A model generated the notes under the pieces. It worked only from the letters and a program-made list of their open reading frames with translations. It searched no databases and was not told the DNA's origin. Of a stretch of DNA of 64,000 nt, positions 44,140 to 51,558 are shown piece after piece. Every line of letters starts with the position of its first letter. Within the stretch, counting starts at the first letter, position 1. Source of the DNA: an uncultured Eubacteriales bacterium (GTDB lineage Bacteria > Bacillota > Clostridia > Oscillospirales > Oscillospiraceae); the NCBI GenBank assembly GCA_900319635.1, contig ONPF01000001.1:54832-118831 (forward strand). The letters run 5' to 3'. The position numbers and the translations under genes were made by a program.

Positions 44140-44619
44140 TCAAAAGAAGTGGGTAAAGCCGATGGTCAGCGCCGTCATGATGAGCGCGGCGATGACGACG
44201 CCGACGAAGATGACCGGCACCGCCCTGCGGAGCTTCAGATTCAAGAGCGCCGCCACCAGAGAGCCCGTCCAGGCTCCGGTTCCCGGCAGGGGGATCGCAA
44301 CCAGGAGCAGCAGGCCCCAGGTGCCGTATTTTTCCACTACTTCGCTCTTTCCCTCTCCGCGCTGCTCCAGCTTGGTGATAAAGCCGTCCAGCTTTGCCCA
44401 GTGCCGGCGCAGCCAGGCGAAAATCTGGCGGATATAGATAATGATAAAGGGCACGGGAACCATGTTGCCCAGGATGGAGACGGGCAGGACAAGCGCCTTT
44501 GGAAGTCCCAGGGCAACGCCGTAGGGCAGGCCGAGGCGCAGCTCCCCAATGGGCAGCATGGAAACAAAGAAGGTCACTATGCACTTGCCAAGGGTGGTAC
44601 CGGTAAGCCAGGCGATCAT
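44140..44619 (-). CDS. Small multidrug export family (COG2426) membrane protein
   Basis: A 159-residue membrane protein of the COG2426 small multidrug-export family; about four helices. VSMLPIGELRLGLPYGVALG and VAIPLPGTGAWTGSLVAALL are typical. I chose the ATG at 44619 (GGAG 8 nt upstream); the GTG at 44637 would leave almost no leader after the promoter at 44649-44677. It is monocistronic. Transport activity is a family annotation that I cannot confirm from sequence. Confidence 0.85.
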   Translation of the reverse strand: MIAWLTGTTLGKCIVTFFVSMLPIGELRLGLPYGVALGLPKALVLPVSILGNMVPVPFIIIYIRQIFAWLRRHWAKLDGFITKLEQRGEGKSEVVEKYGTWGLLLLVAIPLPGTGAWTGSLVAALLNLKLRRAVPVIFVGVVIAALIMTALTIGFTHFF

Positions 44620-44648
44620 GGCAATGCTCCAAATCACAGTTTTTCCAT

Positions 44649-44677
44649 ATTATAGCACGCTGTTTTTTCTGTTGCAA
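44649..44677 (-). promoter_or_regulatory. Promoter of the small multidrug-export family gene
   Basis: Minus strand TTGCAA (44672-44677), 17 bp, TATAAT (44649-44654). Confidence 0.75.
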
Positions 44678-44712
44678 TGTCTGCTTCGTTAAGATTCCTT
44701 AAGTTTTTTCGG

Positions 44713-44741
44713 TTGACGGGGGTACATTCCTGCGGTAGAAT
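44713..44741 (+). promoter_or_regulatory. Promoter of the SDR gene
   Basis: TTGACG (44713-44718), 17 bp, TAGAAT (44736-44741). Confidence 0.75.
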
Positions 44742-44778
44742 ACAGACGAATTTTGTAAAACACACAGGAGGTTTCCCC

Positions 44779-45570
44779 ATGGCAAAGGTTGCAATCGTCA
44801 CCGGCGGCAGCGGCGGCATCGGGCGCTGCACGGCTGCAGAGCTGCACCGGGCAGGCTGCAAGGTTTATGAATTCTCCCGCCGGGAAAAACCCCAGGTGGG
44901 CGTGCGGCACATTACCGCTGATATGACCGACGAAGCCCAGGTCAGGGCCGCTGTGGAGGAGGTTTTGAAGCGGGAGGGGCGGATCGACATTCTGGTGAAT
45001 AACGCGGGCTTCGGCATCTCCGGCGCGGCGGAGACCACCGAGTCCAAGGACGCCCACGCCCAGTTGGAGCTGAATCTCTACGGTATGGACAATGCCACCA
45101 AGGCCGTGCTCCCCGCCATGCGCAAGCAGGGCAGCGGCCGCATCGTCTGCATGAGCTCCATCGCGGGCATCCTGCCCATCCCCTTCCAGCTCTGGTACTC
45201 CGTCAGCAAGGCCGCCATCAACGCCTATGTGCTGGCGCTGCAGAACGAGGTTCGCCCCTTCGGCATCACAGTCTGCGCCGTCATGCCGGGCGATATCGCC
45301 TCCGGCTTTACCGACGCGCGAAAAAAATCCTCCGCCGGGGACGACGTCTACGCCGGGCGGATCGAGCGCTCCGTCGCCGTCATGGAAAAGGACGAGCGGG
45401 GGGGCATGACTCCCGCCTACGCCGGGGCGTATGTTGCCAAGATGGCGCTGAAGGAGCACTCCAAGCCTCTGGTCGCCCTGGGCACCGCCTACAAAGGCGC
45501 CGCCGTACTGGCCAAGCTCCTTCCCCGCCGGCTCTCCAACTGGATCGTCGGTCTGATCTACGCGAAATAA
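44779..45570 (+). CDS. Short-chain dehydrogenase/reductase
   Basis: A 263-residue classical SDR. The nucleotide-binding TGGSGGIGR is at residue ~8, NNAG near 75, and the catalytic Ser...Tyr-x3-Lys in MSSIAGILPIPFQLWYSVSK. The gene is monocistronic: AGGAGG precedes the ATG and a terminator follows. The C-terminal part (AKLLPRRLSNWIVGLIYAK) resembles SDRs acting on lipids or other hydrophobic substrates, but the substrate is not identifiable. Confidence 0.92.
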   Translation: MAKVAIVTGGSGGIGRCTAAELHRAGCKVYEFSRREKPQVGVRHITADMTDEAQVRAAVEEVLKREGRIDILVNNAGFGISGAAETTESKDAHAQLELNLYGMDNATKAVLPAMRKQGSGRIVCMSSIAGILPIPFQLWYSVSKAAINAYVLALQNEVRPFGITVCAVMPGDIASGFTDARKKSSAGDDVYAGRIERSVAVMEKDERGGMTPAYAGAYVAKMALKEHSKPLVALGTAYKGAAVLAKLLPRRLSNWIVGLIYAK

Positions 45571-45584
45571 CAAGACAGCAGCCA

Positions 45585-45616
45585 TCACCCGCCGAGAGAT
45601 CGGCGGGTGATTTTTC
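45585..45616 (+). terminator. Intrinsic terminator of the SDR gene
   Basis: ATCACCCGCCG-AGAGAT-CGGCGGGTGATTTTT hairpin with T run. Confidence 0.88.
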
Positions 45617-45639
45617 ATGCCGCAAAACCGGCTTTCCCC

Positions 45640-45668
45640 TTGCACTTGTGCGGGATTGATGATAGAAT
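45640..45668 (+). promoter_or_regulatory. Promoter of the EEP-family gene
   Basis: TTGCAC (45640-45645), 17 bp, TAGAAT (45663-45668). Confidence 0.65.
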
Positions 45669-45697
45669 TCAATCAATACACGAACGGAGGATGCCTT

Positions 45698-46774
45698 ATG
45701 AAAAAAGTTCTCAAATCACTCCTTGTTCTCGTTCTGCTCGTTGTAGTGGCGCTGGCCGGTCTGCTCGGCTGGCTTACGCTGACGGAGTATAACCCCGACC
45801 CCATTGAAACGCTGGAGCCGCTGAAGGCGGAGGCCGTGACCCCGCTGCCCCAGGGCGCCACGCTGGATATTCTGAGCTGGAACATCGGCTACGCCGGGCT
45901 TGGCGCGGAATCCGACTTCATCATGGACGGCGGCCAGAACGTCCGCGCTGCGGATGAGGCTACGGTGCAGCGCTATCTGGACGGGATCAACGAGGTCACC
46001 CGCGCCGCGGATTACAGCTTTGTGATCCTGCAGGAGGTGGACACCGATTCCTCTCGCACCTACAACATCAACCAGGCGGAAAAGCTCTCCTACGGCACCG
46101 CTTACCACGCGATGAACTTCAACTGCCCCTTCGTCCCCAACCCTGTCACCTATGTCACCGAGCCCATCGGAAAGGTGACCAGCGGCCTGCTCACCATCTC
46201 CCGCTACAAGGTGGAGAACGCGGAGCGGCAGTCGCTTCCCTGCCCCTTCTCCTGGCCCCTGCGGATCGCAAACCTGAAGCGCTGCCTGCTGGTGAGCTAT
46301 GTCCCCATCGAGGGAACGGACAAGTACCTGGTTCTCGTGAATCTGCATCTGGAGGCCTACGACGACGGCGAGGGCAAGATCGCCCAGACCAAGCAGCTGC
46401 GGGAATTTATTGAGAACGAATACAAGAAGGGCAACTATGTCATCGCCGGCGGCGACTTCAACCAGATCTTCCCCGGCGGCCTGGAAAAGTACCCGAACAG
46501 CCACGGAGATCTGTGGACCCCCGGCATTCTCGGCGACGACATGCTGCCCGAGGGGGACGGCTGGCGCTTCGTCTATGATCTGAACACCCCCAGCTGCCGC
46601 CTGCTGAACCAGCCCTATGACCCCACGGATGTGAAGAACACCCAGTATTACGTCATCGACGGCTTCATCATCAGCCCCAATGTGCAGCTGGAGTTTGTGA
46701 AGACCCTGGATCTGGGCTTTGAAAACTCCGATCACAACCCGGTGCACATCCAGGTCACGCTGGTCGAACCCTGA
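45698..46774 (+). CDS. Endonuclease/exonuclease/phosphatase-family protein, membrane-anchored
   Basis: A 358-residue protein with one N-terminal hydrophobic anchor (~5-27) and an EEP fold. SWNIGYAG, VILQEVD (metal Glu), VNLHLEAY, IAGGDFNQIF and SDHNPVHI (catalytic Asp-His) are all present. The anchor puts the catalytic domain outside the membrane, so extracellular phosphodiester or phospholipid substrates are plausible; this is inference. ACGGAGG precedes the ATG at 45698. It is monocistronic, between a promoter and a terminator. Confidence 0.9.
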   Translation: MKKVLKSLLVLVLLVVVALAGLLGWLTLTEYNPDPIETLEPLKAEAVTPLPQGATLDILSWNIGYAGLGAESDFIMDGGQNVRAADEATVQRYLDGINEVTRAADYSFVILQEVDTDSSRTYNINQAEKLSYGTAYHAMNFNCPFVPNPVTYVTEPIGKVTSGLLTISRYKVENAERQSLPCPFSWPLRIANLKRCLLVSYVPIEGTDKYLVLVNLHLEAYDDGEGKIAQTKQLREFIENEYKKGNYVIAGGDFNQIFPGGLEKYPNSHGDLWTPGILGDDMLPEGDGWRFVYDLNTPSCRLLNQPYDPTDVKNTQYYVIDGFIISPNVQLEFVKTLDLGFENSDHNPVHIQVTLVEP

Positions 46775-46789
46775 GCTGCGATCAAATTG

Positions 46790-46823
46790 AAAAGAGACAG
46801 CCTTTCGGGGCTGTCTCTTTTTG
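46790..46823. terminator. Bidirectional terminator
   Basis: AAAAGAGACAGCC-TTTCGG-GGCTGTCTCTTTTT: long stem with A and T runs, between the EEP gene and the convergent MacB-core-like gene. Confidence 0.9.
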
Positions 46824-46828
46824 CATAT

Positions 46829-47905
46829 TTACGTCTCGCCGGGGTGCTTTTTTTCCCAGTGTTTGCGCTGTTTTTTCCGGATCGCCTCGCCTATTCTGTC
46901 CTTCGCCTTTGGCAGGACCTCATCGCCAAGCTTCTCTTTGCCGCGTTTCAGCAGGCGGATCAGCCAGACGACTGCCACGACCACCGGGAGCGCCGCGAAG
47001 AGGAGCCCCAGCAGCAAGAGCAGCGCGCACCAGTCCTCCACCGCCCGGGCGGCGTTCTCCCAATAGGGAAAAATCACGCCCTGGTTCTGCATAGAGCGGG
47101 TGCCGAAGTCCCCGATCAGGCTCAGCACGCGTCCAAAGGAAAAGCGGCCGCTGTTCTCCACGATGACCCCTTGGCCGATGGGGAATTTCTCCTTCACAAA
47201 GCTGAACGCAAAACCCCGCACCGGCTCCGCCAGCACCAGCTCATAGCAGGTGGCGCCGGCGTCCTCGTTCAAGAGCACATAGGCGTCATAGGACATATAA
47301 AGTCCCATGCCGGCAGTATAGGCGCGCCTGCTTGCAAAATCCTGTTCCCGCTGCACAACGCCGCCCACCACAAAGGGAACGCCGTTGATCTCCATGGGCA
47401 TCCCCTGGAGATCGGTGCCGCCGAAGAGCAGCCAGGCCAGATCCTCATCCAGCAGGACGCGATCCTTCATCAGATCGCTCTCCGCAAGATAGGTGCCGTT
47501 CAGCAGGCGGATGGGGTGAAAATCAAAGAAATTGCCTCCTACCGCGATGGCGCTTGCCTCACCGTGTCCCAGCTCACTGGCCACCTTTACCTTGCCGGTG
47601 GTACACCAGGCGTCCCGGAAAAGCCGGGTGTCGGTGTCCGCCTCATAGCCGGCGCCATGGAGCTGATCCAGAATGGCGTAGCGGAAGGCGTAGATCTCGT
47701 TGAGCTGAATGGGCTCATCCACCGCCAGGTAGCAGGAGAGCTGGGTGAAGCTCTGCTCCCCCTCCCCCTGCCAGCGCTCAGCCGCCTGCTGGGAAGAGAG
47801 CAGCCGTGTCAGTCTCCCCTCCGCGAGGAAGCAAGCCGCAGAGGCCAGCACCAGGCAGGCGCAAAGGATCAGGAAAACGATCCTTTTTTTCGTCAGTTTC
47901 TTCAT
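46829..47905 (-). CDS. MacB periplasmic-core-like membrane protein
   Basis: A 358-residue protein with an N-terminal helix (~9-28), an extracellular domain (~40-285) resembling the MacB/FtsX core (AIAVGGNFFDFHPIRLLNGTYL, VLLDEDLAWLLFGG, MEINGVPFVVGGVV), a C-terminal helix (~292-320) and a basic tail. The usual three-to-four-helix FtsX permease core is missing, so it is not a complete MacB-type permease. It follows the HlyD-like adaptor gene by 7 nt and probably works with it. No ATPase is encoded nearby. Confidence 0.75.
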   Translation of the reverse strand: MKKLTKKRIVFLILCACLVLASAACFLAEGRLTRLLSSQQAAERWQGEGEQSFTQLSCYLAVDEPIQLNEIYAFRYAILDQLHGAGYEADTDTRLFRDAWCTTGKVKVASELGHGEASAIAVGGNFFDFHPIRLLNGTYLAESDLMKDRVLLDEDLAWLLFGGTDLQGMPMEINGVPFVVGGVVQREQDFASRRAYTAGMGLYMSYDAYVLLNEDAGATCYELVLAEPVRGFAFSFVKEKFPIGQGVIVENSGRFSFGRVLSLIGDFGTRSMQNQGVIFPYWENAARAVEDWCALLLLLGLLFAALPVVVAVVWLIRLLKRGKEKLGDEVLPKAKDRIGEAIRKKQRKHWEKKHPGET

Positions 47906-47912
47906 AGCCGCG

Positions 47913-49613
47913 TCAATCCGCCAGGCGAACCAGATCGCCGTTCTTGATGGGTGCGCTGCTGGTGGTGATCACATGGTCGCCCCAGCCGAATTCGCCGGAG
48001 ATGGCCACATTGTTGTCATCCTCCGCCAGGACATCCACCAGCACACGACGGGCAACATAGCGGTTCCCCAGGGGGGAATTGCGGGACTCGACCTTGAAGA
48101 CATAGTAGCCGGTGGAATCGCTGTGAAGGGCGCTCTTGGGTACCACATAGTCATAATTTGCGCTGCGGGATCCGATGGAGATGGTGAGCTGGGCGCCGGT
48201 GGTCACATCGCCGCTCAAGTCAAAGTTCAGGAGCTTGTTGGTCTGGGGATTCTTGGGGTCTACCCGGATGCTCTCCAATGTTGCGGTGACCTGGCTGCCC
48301 CAGTTGTAATTGTTGACGGTGGCGCTGTCCCCGATGCGCAGGCGGGCGGCCTGTTCATTGGGCACGGAGAAGCTCATGGTGTAGCCCATGTCGGGCACTT
48401 CGATGGTGCAGAGGATGCTGTCCTTTGTCACGGTGTCCCCCGCGGTGCACTCGATGGAGAGGATGGTCCCGGAGACCTTGGCCGTTACCTGGTTATCCGT
48501 ACCGCCGGAGAGCTCCTCGATCTTCTTTTTCTGCTCCTCGATCTGGCGGTTCAGATCGCGCAGCTCAATGCCAAGGTTCGCGTTGGTTCTGGCCTCGGCG
48601 TTCTTTCGCGCGTCCAGAGCGGACTGCAGCTCGATATAATTGAGATAGGCCTCGTCCCTTTCCGCGACGGCCTGCTCAAACTCGGGAGAGGTGTTAAACT
48701 GGTTCATTTCCGCCTGGATCCCGTCCACCTTGCTCTGGGCGGCGTCCACCGCGGCGGTGGAGACGGCATTCAGAGCGGTCTCCGCGTCGCTCACGGCGTT
48801 TTTCTTCTCCAGCAGCTCCGTCCATTTTTCCAGCTTCCGATCCAGCTCGGGATCTGGATTCTCCTCCGACATGCTGTTGGTGAGCTCGTCGATACGGGCC
48901 TGGGGATCATCCAGGTAGCGCTGCTGATAGGCGATCTGCTCCGGGTCGGTCTCGTTGGCGTTCCAACCCTCCGCCAGATATACGGCCTGCTCCGCGGCGA
49001 GGCGTTCGCTCTCCGCCGAAGACAGGGCGCTGCGGGCTTCCTCCATCAGAGCGTCGTAAGCCTCCTTGGCAGCATCCCGCTCGGCAGTTGCCTTTTCTAG
49101 CTCCCGCTGCAGATACTGGTAGCCTTCGGAGTCCGTATTCCCGCCGGGATCCATGGCTTTCACCGCGTCGTCGGCCTTCTGATAGGCTTCCAGGGCGTTC
49201 TGCACGCGGATCTCATCTGCGGTATAGTCCGTGCTGGAGCCGCCCAGGGCTGCGCGCTGATAGCTCATCTGCAGCTGATAGAGCTGCTCCTGTGCCTGCT
49301 CCAGCTCGGATCTCTCCCCGCTGCCCAGGACAAATAGCACGTCTCCGGCCTCCACGGTCTGGCCGCTCTTCACCATGACGGCGCGGATCTCCCGGGTCTG
49401 CTCGGCCTTCACCACATGGGTGCCGTTGGCCTGTACAGTGCCGGTACCGCGCACCTTGGCGTTGATGGTGCCGTCAGACACATACTGGGTCGCAACCTCG
49501 GGCAGATTGCGATTCATGATCGTATTGGAAAAGAAGGTCAAGACCAGCAGCACCGCCAGCAGGATGATGGCGACGTTTTTGACCCACTCTCTCTTTTTCG
49601 CTTTGATTTCCAT
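47913..49613 (-). CDS. HlyD/RND-type membrane-fusion adaptor protein
   Basis: A 566-residue adaptor: one N-terminal helix (~13-30), a biotinyl-lipoyl-like half (VRGTGTVQANGTHVVKAEQT, VKSGQTVEAGDVLFVLGSGE), a long coiled-coil region (~100-365), the second lipoyl half (VTAKVSGTILSIECTAGDTV) and beta-barrel domains to the end. Adaptors of this type serve ABC exporters such as MacB-like systems in Gram-positives. It sits between sugar-type ABC permeases and a MacB-core-like protein on the same strand, an unusual mixture. GGAGG lies about 10 nt before the ATG. Confidence 0.88.
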   Translation of the reverse strand: MEIKAKKREWVKNVAIILLAVLLVLTFFSNTIMNRNLPEVATQYVSDGTINAKVRGTGTVQANGTHVVKAEQTREIRAVMVKSGQTVEAGDVLFVLGSGERSELEQAQEQLYQLQMSYQRAALGGSSTDYTADEIRVQNALEAYQKADDAVKAMDPGGNTDSEGYQYLQRELEKATAERDAAKEAYDALMEEARSALSSAESERLAAEQAVYLAEGWNANETDPEQIAYQQRYLDDPQARIDELTNSMSEENPDPELDRKLEKWTELLEKKNAVSDAETALNAVSTAAVDAAQSKVDGIQAEMNQFNTSPEFEQAVAERDEAYLNYIELQSALDARKNAEARTNANLGIELRDLNRQIEEQKKKIEELSGGTDNQVTAKVSGTILSIECTAGDTVTKDSILCTIEVPDMGYTMSFSVPNEQAARLRIGDSATVNNYNWGSQVTATLESIRVDPKNPQTNKLLNFDLSGDVTTGAQLTISIGSRSANYDYVVPKSALHSDSTGYYVFKVESRNSPLGNRYVARRVLVDVLAEDDNNVAISGEFGWGDHVITTSSAPIKNGDLVRLAD

Positions 49614-49651
49614 ATTCCCAAATCCTCCGTTTCCGGTTGATGTTCCGCGGC

Positions 49652-50527
49652 TCAGCCCTTGACGCTGCCCGCGTTGGCGATGCCCTCCACCAGGTACTCC
49701 TCACCGTGGAGGAAGAGCAGCAGCGACGGGATCATATACAGGGTGGCCATGGCAAAGGCCAGGCCGATCTCCCCGGCGTTGATATTGGACAGAAACACGC
49801 TCAGAGGCTGTGCTTCCGCGTCTTCCAACAGGATAAGCGGCTGCTCCACCATGTTCCAGTAGTCGATAAATACCAGGATCGCAATGGAGTAAAGCGCCGA
49901 ACGGCATTGGGGCAGGCAGATGCGGGTGAAGATCTGCCACTCCCCCGCCCCGTCCACCTTGGCAGACTCGATCAGCGAATACGGGATGCGGCGCATGAAC
50001 TTGGTCAGCAAAAACACCGAGAAGGGAGCAAAGATACCCGGCAGGATGATGGCCCAGCGGGTATTGTAGATGCCGAGCCACTTGCTGACCAGGAAGTTCG
50101 GCACCAGGGTGACCTGGTAGGGCATGAGCATCAGGATCACATAGAAGAAGAAAATGCTGCTGCGCACTCTCCCCCGCCAGCGGGTAAAGCTGTAAGCCGC
50201 AACCGAGGCCACTACCAGCTGGAAGACCACGATGGGGACCACCAGAATGATGCTGTTCCAGTATTTTACCAGATACTCCGGAGACTTGAGCAGTCCCGTC
50301 TCGTACTGGGAAAAGCTGACCTTCTCCGGAATGAACTTCAAATTGACCTTGTCGGAAACATAACCGCCGTTGAGGCCCTTGAAGATCTGGCCGTAATTGG
50401 CCTTGAGCTCCGTCTCGGACATAAAGGAGTTTGTGATGGTCAACACCGTGGGCAGGAGGAAGAGAACCGCAAATACAAGGCACAGCAGGAACATGGTCGT
50501 GCGGCCGAAATAATGTTTCTTTTTCAT
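49652..50527 (-). CDS. Carbohydrate-type ABC permease (MalG/AraQ-like)
   Basis: A 291-residue inner-membrane permease with six predicted helices. The EAA loop for ATPase contact reads ESAKVDGAGEWQIFTRICLP near residue 190. The first ORF of the pair overlaps its start by 4 nt, so the two permeases are coupled. It is expected to import an oligosaccharide or similar solute with the lipoprotein at 51559. The energising ATPase is not encoded here and may be a shared MsmX-type protein. Confidence 0.93.
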   Translation of the reverse strand: MKKKHYFGRTTMFLLCLVFAVLFLLPTVLTITNSFMSETELKANYGQIFKGLNGGYVSDKVNLKFIPEKVSFSQYETGLLKSPEYLVKYWNSIILVVPIVVFQLVVASVAAYSFTRWRGRVRSSIFFFYVILMLMPYQVTLVPNFLVSKWLGIYNTRWAIILPGIFAPFSVFLLTKFMRRIPYSLIESAKVDGAGEWQIFTRICLPQCRSALYSIAILVFIDYWNMVEQPLILLEDAEAQPLSVFLSNINAGEIGLAFAMATLYMIPSLLLFLHGEEYLVEGIANAGSVKG

Positions 50528-51408
50528 CCCTCCACGTCCTTTCCAAACCAGTTTTCAATGACAAAGAGGGCAAGGATCAAAATGACCATGACCAGAGCCA
50601 GGACGATAGCTGCGGCGGAGAGCTTCTGGTAATCCAAATGCCGGAAGGTGCCGTTCATGAAATGCTGCAGCATATAGAGCTCCGGCGGATAGTCCTCCGT
50701 CAGCAGGTAGATCTCCCGGAAAATCTTGAAGGAATTGATCAGCGACAGGATCGTGACGAAGAGCACCGTAGGCGAGAGATAGCGGAGCTTGATGGCAAAG
50801 AACTTGTACCACTCGCTGGCGCCCTCCACATCGGCCACCTCCAGAAGCTCCTTGGGGATGTTGGAGAGCCCTGCCATGAAAAGGATCATGTTATAGCCCA
50901 GATTCTTCCACAGGAAGAGCAGCACCACCACGTACACCGCGTAATTGGACACCAGCCAGTCGTGAGGCTGCCCGCCCAGGAGGGTGACAAGCTCGTTCAC
51001 GGTGCCCTTGTTGCTGAACAGCACCTGCCAGATCAGCACCACCGAGGCCACCGGCACCATCATAGGACTGAGAAAGAAGGTGCGGAATTGGGATTTCAGA
51101 GGGATGCGCGCCTCCAGCATCAGCGCCAGCACCAGGGACAGGATCACCGCCAGAGGTACGGCTAGAACGGAGAAATGCAGCGTGTTCTTAGACGCCTCCA
51201 GAAAGGCGGAGTTTTGAAACAGCGCAATGAAATTATCCAGAAAAACAAAATTGTGGGTCGCCACGCTGTCGATCATGGAATAATAGAGCACGACGCAGAA
51301 GGGCAGGACAAAAAACACGCCCACCCCCAGGAGACTGGGCGAAAGGAAGCAGAGGCTCCGCGCCAAATCTTTTCGTTTTTCTCTTTTTTTGATCCGGTTT
51401 TTTTCCAT
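50524..51408 (-). CDS. Carbohydrate-type ABC permease (MalF/UgpA-like)
   Basis: A 294-residue permease with six predicted helices. The EAA loop is EVADVEGASEWYKFFAIKLR near residue 195. A basic cytoplasmic N-terminus (KNRIKKREKRKDLARS) is typical of UgpA/LplB-type proteins. It follows the solute-binding lipoprotein gene by 150 nt, has its own promoter (51457-51485) and overlaps the second permease gene by 4 nt. The substrate is unknown. Confidence 0.93.
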   Translation of the reverse strand: MEKNRIKKREKRKDLARSLCFLSPSLLGVGVFFVLPFCVVLYYSMIDSVATHNFVFLDNFIALFQNSAFLEASKNTLHFSVLAVPLAVILSLVLALMLEARIPLKSQFRTFFLSPMMVPVASVVLIWQVLFSNKGTVNELVTLLGGQPHDWLVSNYAVYVVVLLFLWKNLGYNMILFMAGLSNIPKELLEVADVEGASEWYKFFAIKLRYLSPTVLFVTILSLINSFKIFREIYLLTEDYPPELYMLQHFMNGTFRHLDYQKLSAAAIVLALVMVILILALFVIENWFGKDVEG

Positions 51409-51456
51409 ATTTCAACCCGCTTCAACAGTAAGAGTAGTTTTGCGAGACAATTTAAC

Positions 51457-51485
51457 ATTATACATCACGCGCAATTCATGCGCAA
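51457..51485 (-). promoter_or_regulatory. Internal promoter of the permease genes
   Basis: Minus strand TTGCGC (51480-51485), 17 bp, TATAAT (51457-51462). The spacer repeats TTGCGC 12 bp further on. Confidence 0.6.
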
Positions 51486-51516
51486 GATTTCGTGCAAAAT
51501 TCTGATAAGGCAGACG

Positions 51517-51550
51517 ACCGGGTGCCGGCAAAGCCTGCTCGGCACCCGGT
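51517..51550 (-). promoter_or_regulatory. Intercistronic stem-loop after the solute-binding lipoprotein gene
   Basis: ACCGGGTGCCG, 12-nt loop, CGGCACCCGGT: a perfect 11-bp stem 9 nt after the stop codon, without a T run. It may protect the 3' end or dampen readthrough, a common device for making more binding protein than permease. Confidence 0.6.
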
Positions 51551-51558
51551 ATTCTCTC

